In this document: positions 36,890 through 44,104 of the stretch, piece by piece
How positions within the stretch are numbered: position 1 is the stretch's first letter
Layout: every line of letters starts with the position of its first letter
From: Bin87 sp034423595
GTDB lineage: Bacteria; Chloroflexota; Dehalococcoidia; Lucifugimonadales; UBA3495
Assembly: GCA_965207025.1 (NCBI GenBank)
Contig: OZ242258.1
Location: 2,170,001-2,234,000, forward strand
Length of the DNA stretch: 64,000 nucleotides
Direction: 5' to 3'
Translations under genes and position numbers: made by a program
Notes under the pieces: model-generated
The model's database searches: none
Seen by the model: the letters and a program-made list of their open reading frames with translations, nothing else
Told to the model about the DNA's origin: nothing

Positions 36890-36967
36890 TGGGGCGAGCA
36901 ACGGGATTCGAACCCGTGATCTCCTGTGCCACAGACAGGCGCCTTCGACCACTTGGCTATGCTCGCC
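36890..36967 (-). tRNA. tRNA-His (anticodon GUG), CCA encoded
   Basis: On the minus strand the sequence begins GGCGAGCATAGCCAAGTGG, with the extra G-1 of histidine tRNAs pairing with C73. The anticodon stem CCTGT/ACAGG encloses CTGTGGC, anticodon GTG. The T arm is ACGGG-TTCGAAT-CCCGT. CCA follows C73 directly and a second CCA follows it (CCACCA). The 255 bases between this tRNA and the MFS gene (36968-37222) hold no gene that I can see. Confidence 0.95.
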
Positions 36968-37222
36968 GTGTATATAATTCCGGCAACTCTCGGCTGCCAA
37001 CTCATAATACAGGTTAGCACACCTACCAAATACGCACAATACGCGCGGTATTTGCAGTAGCGTTCCGCTTCCCCCGGCGCTCATGTGAACAATCCCACTT
37101 CTTACGGTTTGCCGTACTTGATGCGTGAGCCTACAATGCCCGCCAACACATTGGTGGCTCCACGCGGTAATCAGCCACGTTGATATGGCTACCAGGACGG
37201 ACATTCCGCAAAGGCAAGGGTT

Positions 37223-38467
37223 ATGCAAGAAGTCCAGGCGGAAACGCAGGCTACTCGTTCGCACCTGCCCCTGGGGGGGCGGACCATCATGCCCGGGCTG
37301 GCCTCGGGACACGTGGTGTTCCACTGGGTAGTCCAGAGCTTCATCGTGGTGCTTCCCGAAATCCAGGCTGCGTTCGGCCTGTCCGCGGTTGGCGTGGGCG
37401 GACTGCTATCGGCCCGGGAGGTGGCGGCCGGCGTCGTCGCACTACCCGGCGGCGTGGCGGTGGACATCGTGCGACGATATTGGGGTCTGCTGTTGGCGGT
37501 GTGTTTGGGTATTTGCGCCCTGGGATCGCTGGTCATCGGCGTTTCGCCCATTTACATTCTGCTGCTCATCGGAATCGCGGGGGTGGCGGCGTCCCATTCC
37601 ATCTGGCACCTGCCCGCATCGTCGTCGCTCTCGTACCACTACGCCCAACGGCGGGGCATGGCGCTGTCGATTCATGGCGTTGGCGGCAGCATTGGCGACG
37701 TGGCAGGGCCCGTGGTAACCGGAGCATTGTTGCTGCTTCTCACGTGGCGGGATTTGCTCAGCCTGTATGCCGCGGTGCCGCTGATCCTGGGCGTGCTGGC
37801 GCTGTGGGCGTTCCGCAACATCGGCAGGGTAACCGAAGAGGAGGAGTCCGGCGCCGACATGGCGAGCCGGGTGGCGGCAACGAAGCAGTTGCTCAGAAAT
37901 CCGGCGCTCTGGGGCTTGATGTCGGTGCGGGGCTTCCGCTCCATGGCGCTGGTAGCGCTGGTCACGATCCTGCCGCTGTACCTCGACAACGACCTGGGAT
38001 TGAGCGAGTGGAACCGGGGATTCCACATCGGCCTGCTGATCGCCGTGGGACTGGTCGCCAAAACGGGCGCCGGCTACCTCTCTGACCGGTTCGGACGGAA
38101 AACTGTGCTGGTGCCTGGGTTGGTGTGGTCCTGCATCATGGCGCTGGGGTTGGTGGTATTCGACGGCGGTATCATGCTCACCGTCACCATCGCGCTGCTG
38201 GGGCTGTTCCTATACCCGGACCAGCCCATTCTCACCGCCACTGTATTCGATGTTGTGGGCCGCGAAGTGGCATCCACGGGGTTGGGAGTGGTGGCCTTCG
38301 CCGCATTCCTGATGGCTGCTGTAGCATCGGTGATAGCGGGCGCGCTTTACGAATGGGGCGGGTTCCCGGTGGCCGTGTATTTCATCGCCGCGCTGTTCGC
38401 CGTGTCCGCAGTGGTGTTCCTGCTGTTGCCAGTAACCAACCGGCCAGCAGAGGCGCGAGCGGACTAA
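37223..38467 (+). CDS. Major facilitator superfamily transporter
   Basis: This 414-residue membrane protein has twelve likely helices. The N-terminal bundle has GHVVFHWVVQSFIVVLPEI, GVGGLLSAREVAAGVVALP with GGVAVDIVRRYWG (motif A-like D-x-x-R loop), and SLYAAVPLILGVLALWAF. The C-terminal bundle begins after the loop about residues 200-230 and shows SDRFGRKTVLVPGLV, the second motif A. The family moves small solutes by proton coupling, but the substrate cannot be inferred; sugar phosphate, aromatic-acid or drug types are all possible. The RBS is AAGG just upstream of the ATG. It converges on the amidohydrolase gene with only 7 bases between stops. Confidence 0.88.
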   Translation: MQEVQAETQATRSHLPLGGRTIMPGLASGHVVFHWVVQSFIVVLPEIQAAFGLSAVGVGGLLSAREVAAGVVALPGGVAVDIVRRYWGLLLAVCLGICALGSLVIGVSPIYILLLIGIAGVAASHSIWHLPASSSLSYHYAQRRGMALSIHGVGGSIGDVAGPVVTGALLLLLTWRDLLSLYAAVPLILGVLALWAFRNIGRVTEEEESGADMASRVAATKQLLRNPALWGLMSVRGFRSMALVALVTILPLYLDNDLGLSEWNRGFHIGLLIAVGLVAKTGAGYLSDRFGRKTVLVPGLVWSCIMALGLVVFDGGIMLTVTIALLGLFLYPDQPILTATVFDVVGREVASTGLGVVAFAAFLMAAVASVIAGALYEWGGFPVAVYFIAALFAVSAVVFLLLPVTNRPAEARAD

Positions 38468-38474
38468 CCAACCG

Positions 38475-39653
38475 TCAACAGTTTCCCATCTCGGTGAGGC
38501 GTCCCTCCAGCCACGCCATCATGCCGCCCTTAATCGTGGCGAAGGTATCCAGGCGCAGGGAACCGTCCACGTTGTGCCCGGCCATGTCGTGCCACACGAA
38601 CCGGCCCTGACGCTGCTCCCACACGGCGGCGTCGCCCTCCATACCCACGGCCAGGGAGCCGATGCTGTCCTGTAGTCCCAATACTTCCGCCGGCCGGCTG
38701 GTGCTGGCGGCGATGGCGTCGGCCAAGGGCATTCCCAGGGCGTGGAACTTGCTCACCAGGTCGTTCATCAGATAGACGATGCGGCCAGGGGGCGCAATGT
38801 GGATGTCGGTGCTGATGGTGTCGGGAAGCAGCCCTTGGTCCATGGCGGCCTTGACCACCTCAACGTCGCAGTGGACGCCGGCGTGCGCCACGTCCATGAC
38901 GACGCCCCGGTCGGCGGCGGCCCGAACTTCGGGGCGAATCTTGCCGGCGTTGTCCAGGATGTTCTCGGGCAGGCCGTTGAAGGCGTGGGTGGAGATGTCT
39001 CCGGGACCGAGATGCTCCAGCACGTCGGTCAGGGGAATGGGAGTGCCGCTGACGTGGACCATCAGGCGGACGCCGGCTTCGGTTGCAGCCTCCTTGGCCC
39101 GGGCCATGGCCTCGTGAGCGTTCCAGCGTGCCACCGCGTCGTAGTGCATCCGCACCTTGACGCCAAATATGAAGCCCGGATTCTCCTTGATAGCCTGCAC
39201 CGTCTGGCCCACGTCGATGATGCGCATGTCATGGAGGGCGCCGCCAAGCACGCGGTTGGCCGCCAGCCCGACCGCGCCGATGTGCAGGAATGCGATCAAC
39301 CGGGTACGGTGCGCCGGAAAGACGTAGTCACGCATGGCGCCGTAGTTGAGGAAGCCAGCGCTGCCGGCATCAACGCCGGTGGTTACGCCGCTGCCCAGGC
39401 AGGTCCGGTCGGCGTGTACCGCAGTGCCGCTGGCGCCGTGGTAAAAATGACCATGCAAGTCTATTAGGCCCGGCGTAACCAGCTTGCCGGATACATCGAC
39501 GGTCTGTGTGGCGCTGGATGGGTCGATGCTGTCAGCGACGGCAGCGACTTTCCCGTCCTTGAAGGCGATGTCCCGGCGCTCATTGTTGATGCCCTGGGCG
39601 GGATCCAGCAGGTCGCCGCCGGTCAGCGCGAGGTCGTAAATTGCAGTAGTCAT
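38475..39653 (-). CDS. Amidohydrolase/deacetylase-family metallohydrolase
   Basis: This 392-residue amidohydrolase-superfamily enzyme opens YDLALTGGDLLDPAQGINNE and shows KLVTPGLIDLHGHFYHGA (metal-binding HxH), GSGVTTGVDAGSAG, VKVRMHYDAVARW (likely carboxylated Lys or metal-bridge region), VHVSGTPIPLTDVLEHLGPG (His), STHAFNG (His) and SDIHI in the form STDIHIAPPGR (Asp). Relatives are annotated as dihydroorotase-like or N-acetylated amino acid deacetylases. No pyrimidine genes adjoin it, so a deacetylase or other amide hydrolase is more likely. Its substrate is unresolved. Confidence 0.87.
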   Translation of the reverse strand: MTTAIYDLALTGGDLLDPAQGINNERRDIAFKDGKVAAVADSIDPSSATQTVDVSGKLVTPGLIDLHGHFYHGASGTAVHADRTCLGSGVTTGVDAGSAGFLNYGAMRDYVFPAHRTRLIAFLHIGAVGLAANRVLGGALHDMRIIDVGQTVQAIKENPGFIFGVKVRMHYDAVARWNAHEAMARAKEAATEAGVRLMVHVSGTPIPLTDVLEHLGPGDISTHAFNGLPENILDNAGKIRPEVRAAADRGVVMDVAHAGVHCDVEVVKAAMDQGLLPDTISTDIHIAPPGRIVYLMNDLVSKFHALGMPLADAIAASTSRPAEVLGLQDSIGSLAVGMEGDAAVWEQRQGRFVWHDMAGHNVDGSLRLDTFATIKGGMMAWLEGRLTEMGNC

Positions 39654-39704
39654 GGGAACTAAATTCCTCCGATTTCACGAATCGAATAGCCTCGAATGTT
39701 GCGG

Positions 39705-39733
39705 GTAGGGGCGGGTTTGAAACCCGCCCCTAC
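39705..39733. repeat. Perfect palindrome with one-base centre (GGGCGGGTTT type)
   Basis: GTAGGGGCGGGTTT, one G, then AAACCCGCCCCTAC: 14-bp arms with a single centre base. It lies between two minus-strand genes, the unknown protein (39759) and the amidohydrolase. It has the same architecture as the 60803 palindrome, with arms of different sequence but the same TTT/ATT-G-AAA/AAT core. It could fold as a cruciform or RNA hairpin acting as a terminator or mRNA stabiliser. Confidence 0.85.
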
Positions 39734-39758
39734 ATGGTGTCGGTATCCTTCCGGAGAC

Positions 39759-40232
39759 TCAATCCTCGTCCCAATAGTAGTCTTCGGCGCTGAGGTTTTC
39801 CTGCCACCAGCGGCGCAGGCGAGGCAGCACCAACTCTTTGGGTTTGCGGAAGTCGGCTTCAACAAAGTCCAGGGAGTCCGGCAGGGGGCGAGCTTCCCAT
39901 TTTTGGATGGCCTCGCGGATGAAGCGATGCACCATGTCGGGCGAACGGGCCTCCAGGCGTCCCAGCTGGTAGGCCAGGGTGACCGCCATCTGCATCTGGC
40001 AGATCAAGGCGTGGGCGTCGTCCTCGCGGATGTTTTCGGGCATCGCGCCGGACTGGTCGATAAAGTCGTCCAGAACCTGGCCGATGATAAGGGGCGGATC
40101 GGTCTCGTCCTGCTCCGGCAAAAACTCGGTGAGCCGGTCGGTAAGGTCGGCGACGCCCTCTTCAGGGAGGGCGAAATCTGCCCACGAGTGGCCTTCGGAT
40201 TCTGGGAGGGGGCCGTACTGTTCGTCGCTCAT
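39759..40232 (-). CDS. Unknown acidic helical protein
   Basis: The family of this 157-residue protein is not recognised. It is strongly acidic, mostly helical, with no signal or membrane segment. Visible segments are SWADFALPEEGVADLTDRL, ICQMQMAVTLAYQLGRLEAR, PDMVHRFIREAIQKWEARPL and a Trp-rich end RLRRWWQENLSAEDYYWDED. The coding potential looks real, with no good competing frame on the other strand. It stands alone between the palindrome and the divergent ybeY operon, and may share the divergent promoter region (40233-40406). Confidence 0.6.
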   Translation of the reverse strand: MSDEQYGPLPESEGHSWADFALPEEGVADLTDRLTEFLPEQDETDPPLIIGQVLDDFIDQSGAMPENIREDDAHALICQMQMAVTLAYQLGRLEARSPDMVHRFIREAIQKWEARPLPDSLDFVEADFRKPKELVLPRLRRWWQENLSAEDYYWDED

Positions 40233-40406
40233 GGTAGGGTCTCACATGGGCTGATTTGGCCGGCTGGATCGCCGCTCAGACGAAGAACGAATCCGGCCGG
40301 CGAGGATTGCCAGTCCACAAAAGCAATTGTATCACGGGGCATCGCCGCGCCGCCGTGACCGCTCTTATTTGGTACTATCGTTATGGAGTTACCAAGGACA
40401 CAAACG

Positions 40407-40967
40407 ATGAACCTTCCGCTTCCCAACGTCACCGTAGCCGTGCAGTTCGATCAGTTCGAGGGCTGCGGGAGTGTCCCCGCGCCGGAATGGATGGCCGCGG
40501 CGGTTCGGCATGGGCTGGCGCAGGTTCTGGATTCCGAAGCAGCAGGGCAGGTGAGCCTGCTCATCACCGACGACGCGACGGTACAGGAGCTGAATCGACA
40601 GTATCGCGGGCTGGACGAGAGTACCGACGTGCTGTCGTTCTCTGCTGAGCACGGCGGGCATTGGGAGGGATTGGATGCTCCCTCTCCCTTCATGGGAGAG
40701 GGCTGGGGTGAGGGTGACTCTCTGAACCAATTCCCCATCCCTGATGAAGAGCCGCCGCCGCTGGGCGACATCGTGGTGTCGCAGCCCCAGGCGGCGCGGC
40801 AGGCGGCGGAACAGGGGGTTCCCCTCTGCCGGGAGTTGGCCTTACTGCTGGTGCATGGCGCGTTGCACCTGATGGGGCATGACCATTACGATGATGGAGA
40901 GCGCGAGGAGATGCAGCGGTTGGAACGTCTCGCGCTGTCTGCCATCTTCGGACCGCCGGAGGGTTAG
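40407..40967 (+). CDS. ybeY: Endoribonuclease YbeY (16S rRNA maturation) with an in-frame insert
   Basis: This 186-residue protein has the YbeY signature LLVHGALHLMGHDHYDDGE (HxxxHxxxxHD metal motif, about residues 147-165) and LNRQYRGLDESTDVLSFS, LGDIVVSQPQAARQA. YbeY is a metal-dependent RNase for 16S 3'-end processing and ribosome quality control. Between DVLSFS and LGDIVVS there are about 36 residues, where most YbeY proteins have roughly half as many. The extra piece includes APSPFMGEGWGEGDS, encoded by a palindromic repeat (see 40680-40723). The start is ATG 40407, with AAGGA eight bases upstream; ATG 40383 would add eight residues. It begins a run with the zincin and pgpA. Confidence 0.93.
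   Translation: MNLPLPNVTVAVQFDQFEGCGSVPAPEWMAAAVRHGLAQVLDSEAAGQVSLLITDDATVQELNRQYRGLDESTDVLSFSAEHGGHWEGLDAPSPFMGEGWGEGDSLNQFPIPDEEPPPLGDIVVSQPQAARQAAEQGVPLCRELALLLVHGALHLMGHDHYDDGEREEMQRLERLALSAIFGPPEG
40680..40723 (+). repeat. Palindromic repeat inserted in the ybeY coding sequence
   Basis: CCCTCTCCC (40680-40688), loop TTCAT, GGGAGAGGG (40694-40702) form a perfect 9-bp stem, followed by CTGGGGTGAGGGTGAC. In the ybeY frame it reads SPFMGEGWGEG. I remember this peptide-encoding element as a widespread intergenic repeat in many bacteria, but that is recollection. Here it stays open in frame and appears to have been tolerated as an insertion loop. Confidence 0.8.
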
Positions 40968-40970
40968 CCG

Positions 40971-41408
40971 ATGCGAATGTCCCGCGAGGAGTTTGAGCAA
41001 CACGTGTTGGCTGCCTACGAACAATTACCCCAGGCGGCTCGGGCCGCAGTGGACGAGGGCAACATTGACATCGTGGTGGAGGATTGGCCCGGGCCGGAAT
41101 CGGAGGGGGCCTTTGACCCGGACGCCGGAGATTCAAACCCGCAAGGTCTGTTCGTGGGAGTGCCCCTCGCTGATCGCCATGGCAGCGAGTCAACCTTGCT
41201 TGGCCTTTATGTTGGCATCCCACTGATTGACCGCTACGGCGGCGAACCGACGTTGCCCGACTGCATCTACATCTACCGCCGCCCGATCCTGGAGGTTTGC
41301 GATTCTTACGACGCAGTGGTGGAGGAGATTCGCGTTACGCTACTCCACGAGATTGGGCATTACCTCGGCCTCGGCGAACAGGATCTGGAACGCCTCGGTT
41401 ATGGCTGA
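40971..41408 (+). CDS. Zincin-like metallopeptidase family protein with an internal tandem duplication
   Basis: This 145-residue protein belongs to the small metallopeptidase family marked by LLHEIGHYLGLGEQDLERLG (HExxH then a distal acidic residue), with opening EEFEQHVLAAYEQLP and IYIYRRPILEVCDS as the usual core strands. The biochemical role of the family is not established. A 57-bp imperfect tandem duplication is present (41145-41201 and 41202-41258), encoding GLFVGVPLADRHGSESTLL and GLYVGIPLIDRYGGEPTLP. This makes the protein about 19 residues longer. It starts three bases after ybeY and overlaps the pgpA start (ATGG...TGA), so translation is likely coupled. Confidence 0.88.
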   Translation: MRMSREEFEQHVLAAYEQLPQAARAAVDEGNIDIVVEDWPGPESEGAFDPDAGDSNPQGLFVGVPLADRHGSESTLLGLYVGIPLIDRYGGEPTLPDCIYIYRRPILEVCDSYDAVVEEIRVTLLHEIGHYLGLGEQDLERLGYG

Positions 41409-41940
41409 AATGCCGGGCGATTCCTGGCGCGACCGAATCGCGTGGTTCATTGGCTCCGGTTTAGGATGCGGGCTGTCGCCGCTGGCGCCTGGCTCGGTCG
41501 GCTCGCTGGCTGCCGCGATAATTCTTTACCTACTGTCCTTTGCGATCCCCAACGGCTGGTACAGTTGGTCCGGTTCGGTAGCCATCGTTCTGCTGTCGGC
41601 AGGCGGTCTGGCAGTGGGGGTTTGGGCGACTGGGCGTATGTCCACACCGGAAAACCCCGACCCCGGCAGCGCGACCTGGGACGAGTTTGTGGGGATGTGG
41701 CTGACCTGCCTGCTCATACCGTTCCACTCCCCGGTTTGGCTGGCAATAGCGTTCATCGTGTTCCGGGCGCTGGACGTGCTGAAACCCTGGCCCTGCCGCC
41801 GGCTGGAACGGCTCCCCGCCGGCTGGGGCATCATGCTGGACGACGTGGGCGCCGGCCTGTGGGGTATGCTGATAATGCTGCTGCTGTTGGCGCTCTACGC
41901 CCTCGGATTGCCTTTGCTCGCTGGGCTGGTCACCGGTTAG
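41401..41940 (+). CDS. pgpA: Phosphatidylglycerophosphatase A
   Basis: This 179-residue inner-membrane phosphatase makes phosphatidylglycerol from phosphatidylglycerophosphate. Typical stretches are LGCGLSPLAPGSVGSLAAA, ATWDEFVGMWLTCLLIPF, FRALDVLKPWPCRRLERLP and GIMLDDVGAGLWGMLIM. Three or four hydrophobic helices are visible. The start at ATG 41401 overlaps the metallopeptidase stop by 8 bases, a typical coupling; ATG 41410 is also possible. The frame to 41227 belongs to the previous gene's other frame and is not used. Its transcript runs into the inverted repeat at 41948. Confidence 0.93.
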   Translation: MAEMPGDSWRDRIAWFIGSGLGCGLSPLAPGSVGSLAAAIILYLLSFAIPNGWYSWSGSVAIVLLSAGGLAVGVWATGRMSTPENPDPGSATWDEFVGMWLTCLLIPFHSPVWLAIAFIVFRALDVLKPWPCRRLERLPAGWGIMLDDVGAGLWGMLIMLLLLALYALGLPLLAGLVTG

Positions 41941-41947
41941 GTGCCAT

Positions 41948-42044
41948 AATCAGGATTTGTCTGATTCGAGGATTTTCAGGATTATGCCGCTCACTCAACA
42001 GCCAACCCAATCCTGAAAATCCCATAATCCCGTAAATCCTGATT
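41948..42044. repeat. Imperfect inverted repeat between convergent genes
   Basis: The left arm starts AATCAGGATTTGTC (41948) and ends TTTTCAGGATTATG (41986). The right arm (42008-42044) reads, on the opposite strand, AATCAGGATTTACGGG and ends TTTTCAGGATTG. The arms are about 37 bp with roughly four-fifths matching and a loop of about 21. It fills the gap between pgpA and nfo (convergent) and may act as a bidirectional terminator or be a MITE-like element. Confidence 0.75.
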
Positions 42045-42054
42045 CTGACGGTTC

Positions 42055-42912
42055 CTACCCGCAAACCCGCTCCCGGATTGCCTTCAGTATATCCACATTG
42101 GGCTTGTCCGGTCCTCGATTATCCTTGTCGTAGCCCGGCACTTCCAGGAAGAAGGGCACGTCGGCAAATGCGGGATGGGACATGATGTTGGCAAAACCTT
42201 CCTCGCCGATCAGCCCCTCGCCGATGTTGTCGTGGCGGTCCACGCCGGAGCCGCAGGGGCGCTTGGAGTCATTAGCGTGTACCGCCGTCAGCCGGTCCAG
42301 CCCGATATCCCGGTCGAACTCGTCGATCATGCCGGCGACGCCCTCGGGGCTGGTGAGATCGTAACCGGCAGCAAAAGCGTGCTGCGTGTCCAGGCAGATG
42401 CCCAGACGCGGGCTGTCCACCGCGCGCAGCACCTCGCCCAGCTCGCTGAATTTCGCGCCGATGTGCTGACCCATGCCAGCCATGTTCTCCAGGCACAGGA
42501 CCGGCCCTTCAGGCGTTTGGTCCAACACCCGGTTTACGGCCTCCACCACCTGCGGAAAGACGCCTTCGTAGCCCGCTCCGCCATGGCTGCCGGGGTGGAA
42601 TATCACGCCGCCAGCGCCGATCTGGTCGGCCAGGTTCATGTACTGCACCAGCGACGTCACGGATTTTTCCACGTTGTCCGGGTTGGAGTTGCCCAGGTTG
42701 ATAAGGTAGATGGCATGGAGGAAGGGTGGAGCCAGCCCGGCTTCAGCGTTCTTCTCCCTGAATCCCTCCGCCTGGGCGTCGGTGAGGGTCTTGAAGCGCC
42801 ACGAGCGGGTCGAAGACCCAAAAATCTGGACGGCTTCCGCGCCGATGTCAACGGCCCGATCGACCGCGTTGCCAATGCCGCCGGCAGCGGAAACATGTGC
42901 GCCGATAATCAT
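42055..42912 (-). CDS. nfo: Endonuclease IV (deoxyribonuclease IV)
   Basis: This is a 285-residue AP endonuclease that cuts abasic sites in DNA in base excision repair. It shows MIIGAHVSAAGGIGNAVDRA, AVQIFGSSTRSWRF, LINLGNSNPDNVEKS, IFHPGSHGGAGYEG, LCLENMAGMGQHIGAKF and LGICLDTQHAFAAGYDLT with AVHANDSKRPCGSGVDRHDN, covering the trinuclear zinc ligands (His, Glu, Asp). FFLEVPGYD near the C-terminus is the final Glu. A family 4 UDG lies elsewhere in the window, which together would allow uracil to AP-site repair. It is monocistronic and converges on pgpA over the inverted repeat. Confidence 0.96.
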   Translation of the reverse strand: MIIGAHVSAAGGIGNAVDRAVDIGAEAVQIFGSSTRSWRFKTLTDAQAEGFREKNAEAGLAPPFLHAIYLINLGNSNPDNVEKSVTSLVQYMNLADQIGAGGVIFHPGSHGGAGYEGVFPQVVEAVNRVLDQTPEGPVLCLENMAGMGQHIGAKFSELGEVLRAVDSPRLGICLDTQHAFAAGYDLTSPEGVAGMIDEFDRDIGLDRLTAVHANDSKRPCGSGVDRHDNIGEGLIGEEGFANIMSHPAFADVPFFLEVPGYDKDNRGPDKPNVDILKAIRERVCG

Positions 42913-43048
42913 TGTGCTTTCCTTAACGACAGGTTCGTATGGATGGACAGGATATACGGTATTTGATTGAATGATGTCCGGATAGTATCGCAGGATCAGC
43001 CGACTACGATAAGGTCATAGGGCGACGCTTTTGTCGATTCCCGAAACA

Positions 43049-44104
43049 ATGGCAGCTCTGTCGGTGGCCAAATCCGGTCGGCCTCCGGAGTTGGTGATGT
43101 GTCGCCGGCCCGTACCTCTGCCCGGCCCCGGCGAGGTCCTGCTGCTCGTGGACGCCTGCGGGTTCTGCCATCACGATCTGCTGGTGATGAGCGGAGTCCT
43201 GCGGCGGGGCGTTGCCGAGGGCATTACGCTGGGTCACGAAATCGCGGGCACCGTGGTGGCAGCGTCGCAAGACGTTGTGAGTGTGCAGGTCGGAGACCGC
43301 GTAGTGAGCCTGCTGACCGCCGCCTGCGGTGAATGCCCTAGCTGTCGCGCTGGCCGGGAACACCGTTGCAGCGTTGGCGCCGGGATCGGTCATGGCAGGG
43401 ACGGCGGATTTGCCGAATATGTCGCCTTACCCGCATCGGCGCTGGTTCCGGCGCCGGACGACATGCCCGCCGAGCAAGCCGCGTTGCTGGCCTGCCCGGT
43501 TGGCGTCGCCCTCAACGGAGTGGCGGCGGCCGGAGTGTCGGCCGGCGAGACGGTGGTAGTCACCGGGGCTGGCGGCGGGTTGGGCGTTCACGCCGTGCAG
43601 ATTGCCGCCAGGCGGGGCGCCCAGGTCATTGCAGTAACCACGTCGCCGGAGAAGATGACGGATCTTGAATGCCTGGGTGCGTTCGTAGTGATAGACGCCG
43701 GCGACGTGCCCGACTTTTCCGAGGTGGTCATGGCGCTGACGGACGACGCAGGAGCCGAGGCCGTCATAGACACGGTGGGTTCGCCCGCATGGCCGGCAAC
43801 GCTGCGCTGCCTGGGTCAATACGGCCGCCTGGCGCTGCTGGGCGACGTATCCGGCGAACCCGTCCCGTTGAGACCGGCGGAGCTAATCTTCCGCGACGCG
43901 CAGATTCTCGGAGTGTCCGGCGTTTCGCTGGCGGCGCTGCGCCAGGCGGTGAACCTTACGGCATCGGGACAGCTGCGCCCGGTGGTATCACAAACCCTGC
44001 CGCTGACGGCGGAGGGAGCAATGGAGGCGTGGCGGCTGGTGTCGGAGCGGCGGGCGCTGGGGCGGGTTGTTCTTACGCCGCCGCCTCGCGGCGACCCAGC
44101 GTAA
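43049..44104 (+). CDS. Zinc-dependent alcohol dehydrogenase (MDR family)
   Basis: This 351-residue medium-chain dehydrogenase has the catalytic zinc Cys in VDACGFCHHDLLVMSGVL and HEIAGTVVA (His/Glu), the structural zinc cluster CGECPSCRAGREHRC (four Cys), and the Rossmann motif VVVTGAGGGLGVHAVQIAAR. The substrate and cofactor preference cannot be fixed. The start is uncertain: ATG 43049 is used, TTG 43031 is an alternative. Its end overlaps the convergent secF gene by 32 bases, so the C-terminal residues of both are encoded on opposite strands of one stretch. Confidence 0.9.
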   Translation: MAALSVAKSGRPPELVMCRRPVPLPGPGEVLLLVDACGFCHHDLLVMSGVLRRGVAEGITLGHEIAGTVVAASQDVVSVQVGDRVVSLLTAACGECPSCRAGREHRCSVGAGIGHGRDGGFAEYVALPASALVPAPDDMPAEQAALLACPVGVALNGVAAAGVSAGETVVVTGAGGGLGVHAVQIAARRGAQVIAVTTSPEKMTDLECLGAFVVIDAGDVPDFSEVVMALTDDAGAEAVIDTVGSPAWPATLRCLGQYGRLALLGDVSGEPVPLRPAELIFRDAQILGVSGVSLAALRQAVNLTASGQLRPVVSQTLPLTAEGAMEAWRLVSERRALGRVVLTPPPRGDPA

